64,000 nt of DNA from Staphylotrichum longicolle. Its lineage: Eukaryota > Ascomycota > Sordariomycetes > Sordariales > Chaetomiaceae. The stretch is taken from contig JAHCVI010000001.1 of the NCBI GenBank assembly GCA_019096155.1, positions 3,410,001 through 3,474,000 of the forward strand, read 5' to 3'. The position numbers and the translations under genes were made by a program. The notes under the pieces were generated by a model. That model was not told the origin of the DNA. It did no database searches and worked only from the letters and a program-made list of their open reading frames with translations. Shown here piece after piece: positions 31,147-42,468 of the stretch (the first letter of the stretch is position 1; every line of letters starts with the position of its first letter).

Positions 31147-32832
31147 GTTGGGAATTGGGAATTGGGGATGGGTATGGGTATGGGCATGAGCATGACCAGG
31201 GCGGGATGCTGGAACGCGGTTGGAGGGGAGGAGGAGGGAGGAAGGGGAGAGAGATGTGTGGAAGGAATGGAAGTGCATGGAAAGGAATGGAAGGGACCCA
31301 GAAGGGAGAGGATGGGGGTGGTGTAAGATTCGAGTGAGATGGGGGTTGTATTTGGAGGGTTGGGTAATTGTCTACACATTGTAATATCTTCTTGTATTAA
31401 CTAGCAGGATGAGGAAAACGAAAATGTAATTTTAGTACCGGTTTGTCCTTGTTGCCTCACTTACGGGCCAAGGCCGATCAAGGACGAGCAAGTGCAGGTG
31501 CTCTGTCTGTTCGATATAGAAGCCGCTGAATGGAAGCCATTTGGCAGAGAAAGGGGGAATAGTTTGTTGGACGGATGGCCCCAAACCTACAGATTTCCCG
31601 TCCTCAGCAAAGGGCGGACACCAGCTGTTTGTTGCGAAGTTGACTGAACTCGCATCGATACGGCCGTGGCCAGTCACTCCTACTCACTAGTGTGCAGGTC
31701 TGCAGCATTATTCGAAGGTTCTCGAGGAGAGCCTAGGGAAGTCGGAAATGGACCCGACGTCATGGCAACACACTCACACTCTTAGCTTGCGCAACACCTC
31801 AGTTCACACAAGACCCCGAATCCAATGACCTCATTCCATCGACCGGGGCCATGCCACGTTTCTGGACTAGCATGTTTCGTCGAGAACTTTCAAAATCCGG
31901 GGTAGTAGTACTACGGGCCTGGTTGCAGCCTCGCCCGGCGTCACTTCCATCTCGGCGCCTCTCTGCATGGCGCCGCGCTGCCGACGGTACATGGTGCCGG
32001 AAACGACCATGGCTGTTCCGGGCTCGATATCCCCCAGGCAGAAACGATCGGCAGCGGGATCGGATGCTGGAGGCTCTAGACCGACCGCAGCCTCCCACGG
32101 ACCTGGTTCTACGACAATAGAAACCCGGTAAGAGCAGCCCAAGACTTTTTTTAAGCCCATCTTTGCCGACTGATGATTTCCCGAATTTATACCCGAGACT
32201 TCCAAGAACGCCAACCGTCATGGCATTTTTTGGTTTTCCAGAAACCGCCGCGGCCCTTGCTATAAGTGAGACGGGCCCAAAATTGGGACGGGACCAGAGC
32301 CGCCGCTGGCCCGGTTTATGGGATTTGTGCACGCGGCAGTGCCATTCCGCATTACCGCACTAGATTATCCAGCATATTAACCGAGCCCCAAACCACCAAT
32401 CGTCCATACAACGGCGCCCTGTTTCGGAAGGCCACACGTACCCCGGATCACCCCTTGGGTGGTATTTATGTGGGGTGCGCACGCCTGTTTCTGTCCACGG
32501 GGCCGTCGCCGAGTCCCGCCGAGGCGGCGTCAAACCTGTGGGACTGGCGGGACTGCGGTCGAGCAGGTTGGAAATTGGAAGGACTGGTCGTGCTGTCACA
32601 GATCCGTGGGTGTTGGCAGCGGAGGACGGAGGACGGAGTGAGGGACCAACGTTCCTGGTTTTGTTGCGCAGCTGCCCTGATGAGAAAGCCATGGAACCAT
32701 TTGCAGCACCGTGGTTACTGGTATAAAGTCGCAGACCACCTTCGAGGGGGGGAACCACTGCCGCGTTCCAAGGCCTCTCCATTCTCGCCAGCTGCTTAGA
32801 TCCCGCTAGCCCCTCGCTAACACTGCGCAACC
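31147..32832. other. intergenic, 1.7 kb, upstream of AA9 gene
   Basis: G-rich 3' flank (31140-31340), then sequence with no supported gene. The last 300 bp form the AA9 promoter (TATAAA at 32722). Confidence 0.55.
32722..32727 (+). promoter_or_regulatory. TATA box of the AA9 LPMO gene
   Basis: TATAAA 106 bp upstream of the start codon, followed by a C-rich leader with no intervening ATG; the usual arrangement for strongly induced cellulase genes. Confidence 0.55.
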
Positions 32833-33936
32833 ATGAAGTCGTTCACCATTGCCGCCTTGGCAGCCCTATGGGCCCAGAATGCCGCCGCCCACGCCACCTT
32901 CCAGCAGCTCTGGGTTGACGGCGTCGACTACGGCTCGCAGTGCGCCCGTGTCCCGGCCTCCAACTCCCCCGTCACCGACGTCAGCTCCAACAGTGTCCGC
33001 TGCAATGTCGGCGCCTCGCGTGCCGCCGGCAAGTGCCCCGTCAAGGCTGGCTCGACCGTGTCCGTCGAGATGCACCAGGTGGGCAACCCCCTCCTGTCCT
33101 CTTCTTTCTCTCAAGAACTCCCAACTGACTTATCTCCAAAGCAAAACGGCGACCGCGACTGCACCAAGGAAGCCATCGGCGGCGCCCACTACGGCCCCGT
33201 GATGGTCTACATGACCAAGGTCTCGGACGCGGCCTCGGCCGACGGCTCGACGGGCTGGTTCAAGATCTTCCAGGACGGCTGGGCCAAGAACCCCTCGGGC
33301 GCGTCCGGCGACGACGACTACTGGGGCGTCAAGGACCTCAACAAGTGCTGCGGCCGCATGAACGTCAAGATCCCCGCCGACCTGCCGTCGGGTGACTACC
33401 TGCTCCGCGCCGAGGTCATCGCGCTGCACACGGCGGGAAGCCCCGGCGGCGCCCAGCTGTACATGACGTGCTACCAGCTCTCCGTCACGGGCACCGGCAG
33501 CGCGAGCCCCGCGACCGTGCTCTTCCCGGGCGCCTACAAGTCCTCCGATCCGGGCATCCAGGTCAACATCCACGCCGCCCTGTCCAACTATGTCGTGCCC
33601 GGCCCGGCCGTCTACTCGGGCGGCTCGACCAAGGCCGCCGGCTCCGCGTGCACCGGATGCGAGTCGACCTGCACCCCCGGCTCCGGCCCCAAGGCGACCG
33701 TCTCGACCTCGCCTGCTCCTTCCAACACGGCGGCGCCTGGCGGTGGCGGCTCGTCGGGCGGGTGCGAGGCGGGCAAGTACCAGCAGTGCGGCGGGACGGG
33801 ATACACCGGGTGCACGACCTGCGTGGTGAGTTGATGTCTGTCCGTTAGGATAAGAATTGTGCGCTAACGCTGTATGTGACAGTCCGGTTCGACCTGCAGC
33901 GCTGTTTCGCCGCCGTACTACTCGCAGTGCGTCTAA
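32833..33936 (+). CDS. AA9 lytic polysaccharide monooxygenase with CBM1 (secreted)
   Basis: Exons 32833-33078, 33142-33825 and 33883-33936 give 327 aa. Intron 1 (63 nt) is a multiple of three and so reads through if missed; intron 2 ends GCGCTAAC...GACAG. The signal peptide (MKSFTIAALAALWAQNAAA) is cut before His20, which becomes the N-terminal His of the copper histidine brace. The second brace His is His98 in GGAHYGPVMVY. The core motif QLYMTCYQL supplies the Gln and axial Tyr. A Ser/Thr/Gly/Pro linker leads to a CBM1 (KYQQCGGTGYTGCTTC joined by intron 2 to SGSTCSAVSPPYYSQCV). It oxidatively cleaves cellulose chains outside the cell, producing ends for cellobiohydrolases; the GH3 beta-glucosidase gene lies 13 kb away. 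Confidence 0.97.
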
Positions 33937-34489
33937 GGGACTACGATATGCCCCGTGGGAAGGGGTACTACTTGTGTTAGGAAAGCAAGCATAGCATCTT
34001 GGCTGGGGACAGACATTCTTGTATATAGTTGACTTTGCAACTGTGATTATTGCATCCATCATGGCATCATCCACCCCCACTGACCTGGCACATGGTGACC
34101 TGCTTTGCAATGTTCCTCACTTTCCTACATCATGTTGCGCGGGTGTTTGGAACCTTCAAATTGCAGAATTAAAACTTGTCCTCGTCCATCTCCTCTGCTC
34201 ACACTAGCACTCAAGGGTCCTTGACTGGCTCACCCCTTTGGCCGTTGGCTTACACGAGCTCTGGGCGAGTTGACCTAACAAGGATGTGAACAGCTCAGGG
34301 CATTCAGCAATAGACCAAGTGCTGACTGCTGAATTTACTAATATTTCAAGGTACATATGTCTCTGACGCGATGTGACCGAGTTTGTCAGGGTCTCGAGAT
34401 AGGGTTTGGGAATGGCCGCCAGGAACATGGCCACAGCCGGCCTGTGTGGCTCACACTTAGACTCTCATTTTGCTTTGTCCTATCACATC
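33937..34489. other. intergenic
   Basis: AA9 3' flank and the upstream region of the tRNA-Pro gene; nothing else seen. Confidence 0.6.
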
Positions 34490-34589
34490 GGCTCAATGGT
34501 CTAGTGGTATGATTCGCGCTTCGGGTTGTCACCCTGATTTGACAAACAAATCATGTGCGAGGTCTCGGGTTCGATCCCCGATTGAGCCC
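34490..34589 (+). tRNA. tRNA-Pro (anticodon CGG) with intron
   Basis: The acceptor arms GGCTCAA and TTGAGCC pair fully, with discriminator C. The D arm is followed by an anticodon stem CGCGC/GTGCG with loop TTCGGGT (anticodon CGG), and the T arm has GGTTCGATCC. A roughly 28-nt intron follows the base after the anticodon. It contains ACCCTGA, which can pair with the anticodon loop as in eukaryotic pre-tRNAs. Confidence 0.92.
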
Positions 34590-35074
34590 TTCGCTTTTGC
34601 TTTTGCAGCTTTCACAATGACACTTTTAACTGCAACCCATTTTTGGATTTGCCACGGCTTGATGTCTTTGATGATCTTGGGGTCAGTAGATACTGTCAAT
34701 TACATTCTTGATGGTAGGAAGTTTATCGGTGGGACGCAGCACCCATCTTCTCACCGAGACCTGGGAGCGAGAGGCCTGCGAACACAACCTGCTGTGAACC
34801 CCACGCCAGGACAGCCCCTAGATCCCCAGCAACCCCTTGACCATCTCACGCAGGTCGTAAAGGGAAGTTCCACCGAGAAACCCCTTCTCCAAAACCCAGC
34901 CCAAAACCCGAATCCATACCAAACATGAAACATGAACCCCAACCCGTACCCCAACCTTCCAGAACCCGATCATGATTCTTGCCAAAACGCTGAAAACCAA
35001 AACCAAAACCGATGTCACGAATCATAAGTCATTACCCACAATATCATACCCTTCATCCCCTCCCGCCAAAAACC
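34590..35074. other. intergenic
   Basis: tRNA 3' flank (CTTTTGCTTTTGC, a weak Pol III terminator) and the 3' flank of the minus-strand gene; repetitive AAAACC/AACCCC-type sequence at about 34880-35010. No gene. Confidence 0.55.
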
Positions 35075-35909
35075 TCACTGCGTGCCCAGAATCTCATCAA
35101 ACGTCGTCGCCCTCTTCCGGCCCACTCCACCTGCCCCAGGCCACTGCTGCTGCCCACTACCACCACCACCGGCACCCCCCCGCAGCAGCCACTGTCGCCG
35201 TCCTGCCCATCTTCCCCCGCCTCCCCTGTTGCTGTTGCTGTTGCCGAGCACCCTCGCCAGCGACCGTAGCGCGTCGGCGCGAGAGGGGTCTGCCGCTTCC
35301 CGTCTTCGTCCCCGTCCCCGACGCCGACGACGACGACGACGACGAGAGGAAGCGCGCCAAGCGGGAGAGCGTGCCGCTGCGCTTGAGAGCTGTGGCTGGT
35401 TGCGGGCTGGTGGGCAGGTCGCTGTAGGGGACGGAGACGACGGTGGTGCCGCTCAGGCTGAGTTTGTCCCCGTCGTCGTCTTCTCGAGCTGGGAGGGTCT
35501 TGAGGGTGATGGCGGGGTGGGGGGCGGTGGTGGTGGTGGTGTGGAGGACGGCTTTGTTCGGCGCTGCGATTTTGTTTTCCGGTTCCTTTTCTTTTTCCGT
35601 TTCGGGGTTCAGGCTGTGAGCATCGTCGTCGGCGCTGTGGTGAAAGTCAGAGTCGGAATCGTCGTCGTTGTCGTGGAGGATGTAGGGCGCCTCGTCGCCG
35701 TCGTCGATTTCGGGGATGACGACGCTGGGGAGGCGGGGCGCGGGGCGCACGCGGTGCAGCTTGCCGTACTGGCAGCCCGGGGCGCCCTCCCAGTAGCTGC
35801 CGTCACTGTCGCGGTAGGTGTAAATCTGCGTGTCGGCGTCGTAGCCGATGCGGGTCATGCCGGAGGGCAGACGGTCCTCGTCGGAGTCGAGATGCGACCA
35901 GCGGCCCAT
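35075..35909 (-). CDS. acidic, low-complexity conserved hypothetical protein, with apparent +1 frameshift near 3' end
   Basis: Starts at the ATG at 35909. The N-terminal 65 residues are ordered: MGRWSHLDSDEDRLPSGMTR, then IGYDADTQIYTYRDSDGSYW, a start I remember as conserved in fungal hypotheticals (some with a LysM label). An acidic Asp-rich stretch, a Thr-rich stretch and a Ser run follow. The frame as given stops at 35157 in a run of Trp codons, which is implausible. Removing one base from the C7 run at 35175-35181 continues as Gly-rich, then GQQQWPGAGGVGRKRATTFD and EILGTQ to a stop at 35075 (277 aa), a natural end. Function unknown; mostly disordered. Confidence 0.65.
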
Positions 35910-36646
35910 GGTGATTGAATGTGAATGGTTTTAGTGAGAATGAGATGTGGGTGGGGTCCGGTGTTTGACGGTTTAAGTGCTGGCGCACTGGGTTTTATGC
36001 AGGTTTGGGTGAGACGGGAGCTGCAGGGGATCGGGGCTCAATGGCTGAGTGTAAGAGAGTCGGCAGTGACGACGCTTGGTTGGGTCAAGTGACCTTGGGC
36101 AAGTGTTCTCCGACTTGGCACAGAGAGATGGGAGCGATGGGCATCAAGAATTTGAGAAATACGAGAAGTTCAGAACTCAAACTCCCTTTGCCAGACGGGT
36201 GTTGCCTGGAGCTGAATCACATCACTGCATGAACAACCCTAACTGGTCCGCGATGCTGAAGGGAGTTTGGAATCTCACGACCAAACGCTTAGTTGGGCTG
36301 TGTCGCGTGACGTCTTCTCAGCGGTTGAAACACTACAGCCAGCAGTCGAAACAGGTCCAGAAACAAAAGGGATATTCTATCCAAAGACGGCTCTATAACC
36401 CGGTTCAATTGCCTGCCTGCCGTGTAGACCCCGCCAGTTCAAGCAGCACTGCCCGAAGCGAGTCCAAGTCAGCAACGCCAGTGCCAATCCCGATCCTATA
36501 ACAGTTCAGCACCCTAAGTGTATCCTTCCAAGGACCTCGCCAGGTGGACAAGAAGAAAAGACCCTAATGAGGGGATAAAAACACATGTTCGAACAAGCGA
36601 AACAAAAGTACAGTCCCGTGCAGCCAAGAAAACGCCGCCCAAGACG
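35910..36646. other. intergenic between tandem minus-strand genes
   Basis: Promoter region of the 35.1-kb gene and 3' flank of Atg27. No gene seen. Confidence 0.6.
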
Positions 36647-37967
36647 TCAGTCATCCCACTCCTCGTCAAGCTGGTCAATCAGCCTGTTTTCATCGTCCCG
36701 GTTCCTGTGCCTCCCTGTGGGAGACCCCGACAGCGTGTGGTAGCCCCTCCGTCTCGGGATCAGCCGGGCGCAGGACGAGGTCAGGATGATGAACAGATCC
36801 TACAAGAAGAGAGCAAGCACCAGTTAGCCAGCCAGAAATACACACACACAACACCGTAAAGTTTCGACGGGCGCCCTTGCTCACCTTGACAAAACTCCAA
36901 ATGCCCGACCACAGACTGTAATTCGGCAGCTGCCTCCACCGGGCGTGCGCGACGGTGCGCTGGTAAAAGACGCCGCCGACGACGTAGACCAGGACGGCGA
37001 TGAAAAAGATGATGGCGAACACGCTCCCGGCCCGACGCTGCCCGGCTTGTGCGGCTCGGCGCCCGCGCAGGCGTGCTGCGAGCGCACCTCGAAGAAGTAG
37101 GCGCACTCGTCCGGGTCGGTGCCGACGAAGGAGAAGGCCGTCGGCGTGTCGGGTCGCGGTCGCAGAGGAAGGAGATGGTGGCGGACTTGCGGCGGAGGGT
37201 TTTCTCCTTCTTTTTCCTTTTCTTTTTCTTTTTCTTTGTCCTTGTCTTTGCTGCCCTTGTCCTTGTCCTTGCCGCCTTGTCCTTCTTGTCGTCGTCTTCG
37301 TCGTCGTCGTCATCGTCGTCCTTGGAGGTGCGTCGCGGCGCGGGCTCGGCTCCTCGTCGTCGTCGTCATATGTGTGATGCTTGTATCTCGCGCCGTCGTG
37401 GACACTCGCGCGCTTGTCCTTGCTCTTGTCTGACGAGCCGCATGGCGATCCGCCTGTGTACTGGAGAACAAGCTTGCGGCCCCGCGGGGTCAGGTCCCCT
37501 GATTGTTGCCTGTTGGGATCAGTCAGTAACCCACCTCCCTTGCCATGCTTTTGCAGATTGATGTTGCAGATTGGAAGGACATACCCCAAAGAATAGACCT
37601 TCCCTTTGGTCTCGTAGTATGCGCTCACGTTCTTCCACAGCGACCTCTCGACGCCGACGACGTCGGTCACCTTCTTTACGACGGCGTTGCAGACATTGAG
37701 TGTAAAGTTCGACCCGTAATCCCAGCCCCTGGCGACGTAGTCTTCGGTGGGCACCCCCTTCACATGCTTTTCCCCCTCGGCATACACGACGGCAGTGTCG
37801 GGGCGCAGGTCGAAGAAGGCGCCACTGGTCGCGGTTGCGACGCAGGGCGTGACCACGGGGGTGCTTGTGGACGCTGTCTTGGTGGTCGTGGCATGGTCGG
37901 CGGCGGATACGCCCCCGAGGGCGGCGATGGCGAGGAGGAGACCCCGCGACGAAGTTTGGGGATGCAT
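36647..37967 (-). CDS. atg27: Atg27-like type I membrane protein (MRH domain), with three apparent 1-nt losses
   Basis: Signal peptide MHPQTSSRGLLLAIAALGGVSA, then the luminal Cys-containing mannose-6-phosphate-receptor-like domain (NFTLNVCNAVVKKVTD, LVLQYTGGSPCGSSDKSKD). Intron 1 at 37510-37584 (GTATGT...CTGAC...AACAG) is a multiple of three; intron 2 is 36800-36884. Between them the protein shifts through three frames. KSATISFLCDRDP, then TPTAFSFVGTDPDECAYFFE and VRSQHACAGAEPHKPGSVGP, then SVFAIIFFIAVLVYVVGGVF (the membrane helix) are each in a different frame. Each shift needs one missing base: between about 37190 and 37330, near 37150, and near 37025. With these restored the gene is 387 aa, ending in a cytosolic tail (DENRLIDQLDEEWDD). 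Atg27 cycles between Golgi, vacuole and Atg9 vesicles and aids autophagosome formation. Confidence 0.85.
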
Positions 37968-38834
37968 TTTCGGGACGGTTCAAGGACTGGATGGACGGGC
38001 GTGACTGCGGGCCGGGTACGGCGAAGATGCGCGCTGTCGCGCAAAGCGAACGTGGGGTACAACGTCTCTCATTCAATGAGAAGCGTCACCCTGAAAGACA
38101 AGCAAAGCAATTGGGCGACTGCAGCCTGCGACTTGATGTGCGACTCGTCCTCGGCAAAGTTGAAGTTGGATCTTGAAGATCCCGGATGTGGCTTCGTCAA
38201 CCGTTGATGTTCTGCCTGTTTGCGACGACCTGTCCTTGGCCCGTGGCGCATCGTGCGGCCTGTGATTGGCAGGCCAGGCAGCACAACGGAAAGCCCCTGC
38301 AGATGCACCTTTCACAGTGGGATGTTCCGCCAAGATACGACACCCATGGTGACGACGCAGGGAAGCGGAAGGTCCAATGTCGTATAGAAAACTTCGTAAC
38401 TCCCGAATACCAGGATGTTTTGTTCTTGAAAAGCTCTCTGTCCCGTGAATCCAGACGGGAGCAATGGTGATGGGAGACATGGGTGGACGACTGGACGTGC
38501 AGACAGGGATGGAATGAGGGCGCAATGCCAAGAGGCGGGTTCGCATGCTCCACTAAAAACTCTCGGCCCCCAAGTCCTTCAGGGGATCAGCCCATCCGGG
38601 TCGCGACGTGCCGGCCCCAGGACCCATTGCAAAGAACCTCTGGGCGTCGACGCAAACTGAGCCGATCCGGAAACACAGAACCCGACGGAGCTGCAGCGTG
38701 GGGAATCCACCATCACCACTTGCGAGAGCACTGCCACGATTGTCCACGAGCTGCGACTGGACATAAGAAGGAGTGCAGCAGCTGTCGAACAGCTCTCCAA
38801 AGCTTCAGCAACGACTTCCCTTCCGAGAGCAACC
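37968..38834. other. divergent promoter region, atg27 / erg24
   Basis: 867 bp between two head-to-head genes. GC-balanced, no open frame with protein signal; regulatory sites not assigned. Confidence 0.55.
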
Positions 38835-40405
38835 ATGGCGCCAAAAACGAAAGAGCAAGCAGTGCAAAATGCACATGGATACGAGTTCTTCGGCCCGTGA
38901 GTGTTTAGCCTCTGCCCCTGGCCGCCAATGCACGTCATTGTAGCTAACGCGCTCTAGTCCCGGTGCTGCAGCCATCAGCTTCGGGTTGCCCGTCCTCATC
39001 TACGCTTTCGCCTTCGCCTGCAACGACATTTCGGGATGCCCCGCGCCGTCGCTCCTCCACCCCAAGTCGCTCGATTTTGATGTGCTGAAAAGGGAGGTGG
39101 GTTGGCCTCAGGATGGGTTCAAGGGTCTCGTGAGCTGGGAGGCGACTGGCTGGACGCTGGCCTACTACCTCTTCAGCGCCCTGCTCTACAGGATCCTGCC
39201 GGGGACCGAGATTGAAGGGACCAAGTTGGCGAACGGCGGACGGCTCAAGTACAAGTTCAATGGTTAGCATGCTGCCACCCGAAGATTTGGGTAGGGTAAC
39301 GCTAACAAGCGCAGCCTTCTCCTCGACCATGTTTACCCTGGCCATCTGCGCCGCCGGCACCTTCGCCCAGGGCGCCGAGTTCCCGCTCTGGACCTTCATC
39401 GCCGACAACTACCTCCAGATCCTGACCGCCAACGTCCTCATCGCGTACGCCCTCGCCACCTACGTCTACGTCTGCAGCTTCAGCGTCAAGCCGGGCAACC
39501 CCGAGTTCCGCGAGCTCGCCGCGGGCGGCGTCTCGGGCAACATGCTGTACGACTGGTTCATCGGGCGCGAGCTCAACCCGCGCGTCACGCTGCCGCTGCT
39601 CGGCGAGATCGACATCAAGGAGTGGATGGAGATCCGGCCGGGCCTGACGGGCTGGATCCTGCTCAACTGCGCCTTCATGGCCAAGCAATACCGCACGTTC
39701 GGCTTCGTCACCGACAGCATCATCTTCATCACCGTCGTCCAGGCCATCTACGTCCTCGACGGCCAGTTCATGGAGCCCGCCATTCTGACCACCATGGACA
39801 TCACCACCGACGGCTTCGGCCTGATGCTCTCGTTCGGCGACCTCGTCTGGGTGCCCTTCGTCTACTCCCAGCAGACGCGCTACCTGGCCGTGCACCCGCA
39901 GGTCCTGGGCCCGCTGGGGCTCGCGGGCGTGACCGCGCTCCTCGTCGCGGGCTTCGCCATCTTCCGCCTCTCCAACAGCCAGAAGAACGCCTTCCGCACC
40001 GACCCCAACGACCCGGCCGTCGCCCACCTCAAGTACATCGAGACCAAGGCCGGCACGCGCCTGCTCGTGTCGGGCTGGTGGGGCGTCGCCCGCCACATCA
40101 ACTACCTCGGCGACTGGCTGCAGGCGTGGCCGTACTGCCTGCCGACGGGGCTGGCCGGGTACACGATTCTGTCGGCGGGCACGGCGGCCGAGGGCGCGGT
40201 GCGCATGCTGGACGGCCGCGAGGTCGTGGCGGGCGAGGCGCGGGGCTGGGGCACCGTGTTTACCTACTTTTACATCCTCTACTTTGCCGTGCTGCTGATC
40301 CACCGCGACCGCCGCGACGACGAGAAGTGCTCGCGCAAGTATGGCGAGGACTGGGAGAAGTACAAGAGGATTGTGAGGTGGCGGATCATGCCGTATGTTT
40401 ATTAG
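38835..40405 (+). CDS. erg24: Delta(14)-sterol reductase (ergosterol pathway)
   Basis: Exons 38835-38896, 38958-39262 and 39315-40405 give 485 aa, the usual size. Both ERG4/ERG24 signatures are present: YDWFIGRELNPR and LLVSGWWGVARHINYLGDWL followed by QAWPYCLPTG. About eight to ten hydrophobic helices (PGAAAISFGLPVLIYAFAFA, LILQ-type helices through FTYFYILYFAVLLIH) and the C-terminal EKCSRKYGEDWEKYK block complete the family pattern. The enzyme uses NADPH to reduce the C14=C15 bond of 4,4-dimethyl-cholesta-8,14,24-trienol in the ER membrane, downstream of CYP51, and is the target of morpholine antifungals. Both introns have CTAAC branch sites. It is divergent from atg27. Confidence 0.95.
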
Positions 40406-40852
40406 AAGGGAGTTGTGGTTGAGATCCATGCTGCTAAAGGAGCTTAGGATAGAGTTGATGGGAAGGGCAAGGGTTGGGGTTGTAGGAGGCAGGAGGCGGT
40501 TCCCCGAAAAACACAAAGTAGCGGAATTGCCCAAGTCAAAGCTGGGGAGTGGAATATGTGTTTAATCTGTAAATCTAATATTTTCTTGTCAATCTCGATC
40601 TTTCGCTCAAAGTGCACAAATTTGGTCCCGATTACATTCGTTGAATGTGCAATTCCAAAGGCGGTGGAGCATTTGCCTTCTCTTGCCAACAGTGCCACGT
40701 GACCAGCAACCTTGAGCGCGCTGCGGAGCAAATTAGCTTTGGGCCTGCTCATCACGGTTCTCAACATCAAACACCCCAAAAAAGGCTGCCTTGTTGATTC
40801 CCAGTTTCCATCAACCTCTCACTCAGCATTTTCAAATCAACACCGCCCCATC
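40406..40852. other. intergenic
   Basis: erg24 3' flank and the short promoter of the Sm D2 gene. No gene. Confidence 0.6.
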
Positions 40853-41671
40853 ATGTCAGACGTCAACATTCAGTGAGTTTCTCATCACTTACCTGCAAAT
40901 GAAAGCAAAGATCGATTGCTGACCCGTGTCGATAGGGCGCTTCTCCAGAAGCCGCGTAACGAGTGCACGTGAGTTTTCAACTTTGGGCCCCCAAAACGCG
41001 ATCGAACGAGTTGAGTTGAGATGCTGACCGTGTCATTAGCGAGTATGAGATTGCTCAGCTGGTATGTTTTGGGCCTGGAGTGGGGGTGGGCGCAGGTTGG
41101 GCCTGTGATGTGTTTGGGAGTTGCTGACCGTGTTGTGTGTTTGGGTGTGGTGCAGGAAAACTGGGAGATGAGCAACGGGCCGCTGTCGCTGCTGCAGACG
41201 GCCGTGCGGAGTCACTCGCAGGTGCTGATCAGCATTCGCTCGAACCGCAAGCTGTGAGTTTCATGGGAGAGAGGTGGGTGGCAACTGGGCGGTGTGCTGA
41301 TGCTCTGGGGACGCTAGGCTTGCGAGAGTCAAGGCTTTTGATCGCCACTGCAACATGTGAGTATTGGTGATTGTAAGTCTGATTTTGGGCGGTTTTGCTG
41401 ACTGGATCATAGGATTCTGGAGAATGTCGTAAGTACTGCACGGTTGGACATCTTTGGGTGTCTTAAGCCCGGACAGCGCTGACCCTTTGCCGCAGAAAGA
41501 AATGTGGACAGAGACGCCCGTACACAATGGCAAGAAGGGCAGGCCGGTGAACAAGGACAGGTTCATCAGCAAGATGTAAGCCCTATGATTTTCCCTGTGT
41601 GTTTTGTATACTGACAACAAGACGATAGGTTCTTGCGGGGTGACAGCGTCATCATTGTCTTGTTGAGCTAA
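40853..41671 (+). CDS. smd2: small nuclear ribonucleoprotein Sm D2
   Basis: Eight exons: 40853-40872, 40936-40968, 41040-41061, 41156-41253, 41318-41356, 41413-41428, 41496-41575 and 41629-41671 (351 nt, 116 aa). The product reads MSDVNIQALLQKPRNECTEY, then NGPLSLLQTAVRSHSQVLIS, RKLLARVKAFDRHCNMILEN and MFLRGDSVIIVLLS, covering Sm1 and Sm2 motifs with the Asn of the RNA-binding loop. Every junction keeps the frame. Sm D2 is part of the heptameric ring on U1, U2, U4 and U5 snRNAs in the spliceosome. The 22-nt and 16-nt exons are microexons, so automatic gene finders are likely to get this gene wrong. Confidence 0.95.
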
Positions 41672-42468
41672 TGGCTCTGTCGATTCTTGTGGCAGAGATG
41701 GGGCAGCCCTTGAGCATCAGTTGAATGTTTTGCCACTGGTTAAGCATCCCTGAGCACCAGTTTGGAACTGGGACATTGGTTCATTTGGCATATCCTGCGG
41801 CGCTGGCCAAAGAGACTAGGATGGCAAAAGAAAGAGGTTCGGTGTACTGTGTCAGGCGTTTTCCGTGTGCGGGGGCTTTTGAGGTTAAGCTGAATCTGTG
41901 TATTAGACTACTTGGGTTGAACAACATACTGGCATTTCTGTTATTTCCCTTACCCCTGAGTTTGGCACATCCCCCGAGTCTTCTTCCTGTATGGGCGGCA
42001 CCTGGTTCAATGTCCCTTCTCTCATGAGTGTCGCCAAGTCCTCCCCTTCCAATGGCTGTTGCCGCTGTCTGGAATGCAGATACCAGGGTTCTTGGATCAC
42101 AGGGAGCGTTGACCGGAGTCCGGACCCGCATCCTCCTCCGCATCTGCTTCACCGGGGCTTCGAGGGCCGGAAGGTTCTATCTGCTCCGCTCTTCGTTGAG
42201 TCGATCCCCGGTCTATTTTGATGCCCACGATCAATTTTTGCTCGCAATTTTCTCTCTCGCTCAACCAGCTCGACCCAACAGTTTCCCTTTGGCGAAAGGC
42301 GGTTCTCTGCTTCTTTCTTCACCTCGACATCATCCGCTGGGGCCAGACTTCTTCAACTTCACTTCGACTGCGGAGGATCAGTTTTCCAATAGGAATCCCT
42401 CCTCAAGTCAGCGGCATCTTCACTCTTTCTCTAGCCGAAAGTGTTCGCCAGCTCCAAACTGTTCCAAG
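41672..42468. other. intergenic / leader
   Basis: Sm D2 3' flank and a long pyrimidine-rich leader (42210-42460). The following gene's frame is open from 42028, but the first good ATG in frame with its ordered part is 42469. Confidence 0.5.

Noticed and set aside
31147..31337. Continuation of the riboflavin-kinase-like frame to 31337
   Set aside because: Gly/Arg low complexity without family resemblance; the alternative frame after a one-base correction gives the expected domain end at 31146.
33130..34110. 326-codon minus-strand frame over the AA9 gene
   Set aside because: Arg/Gly/Ala-rich shadow of a GC-rich gene with well-known domains.
39302..40534. 410-codon minus-strand frame antisense to erg24
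   Set aside because: Asp/Val/His-rich shadow; the + strand frame has both sterol-reductase signatures.
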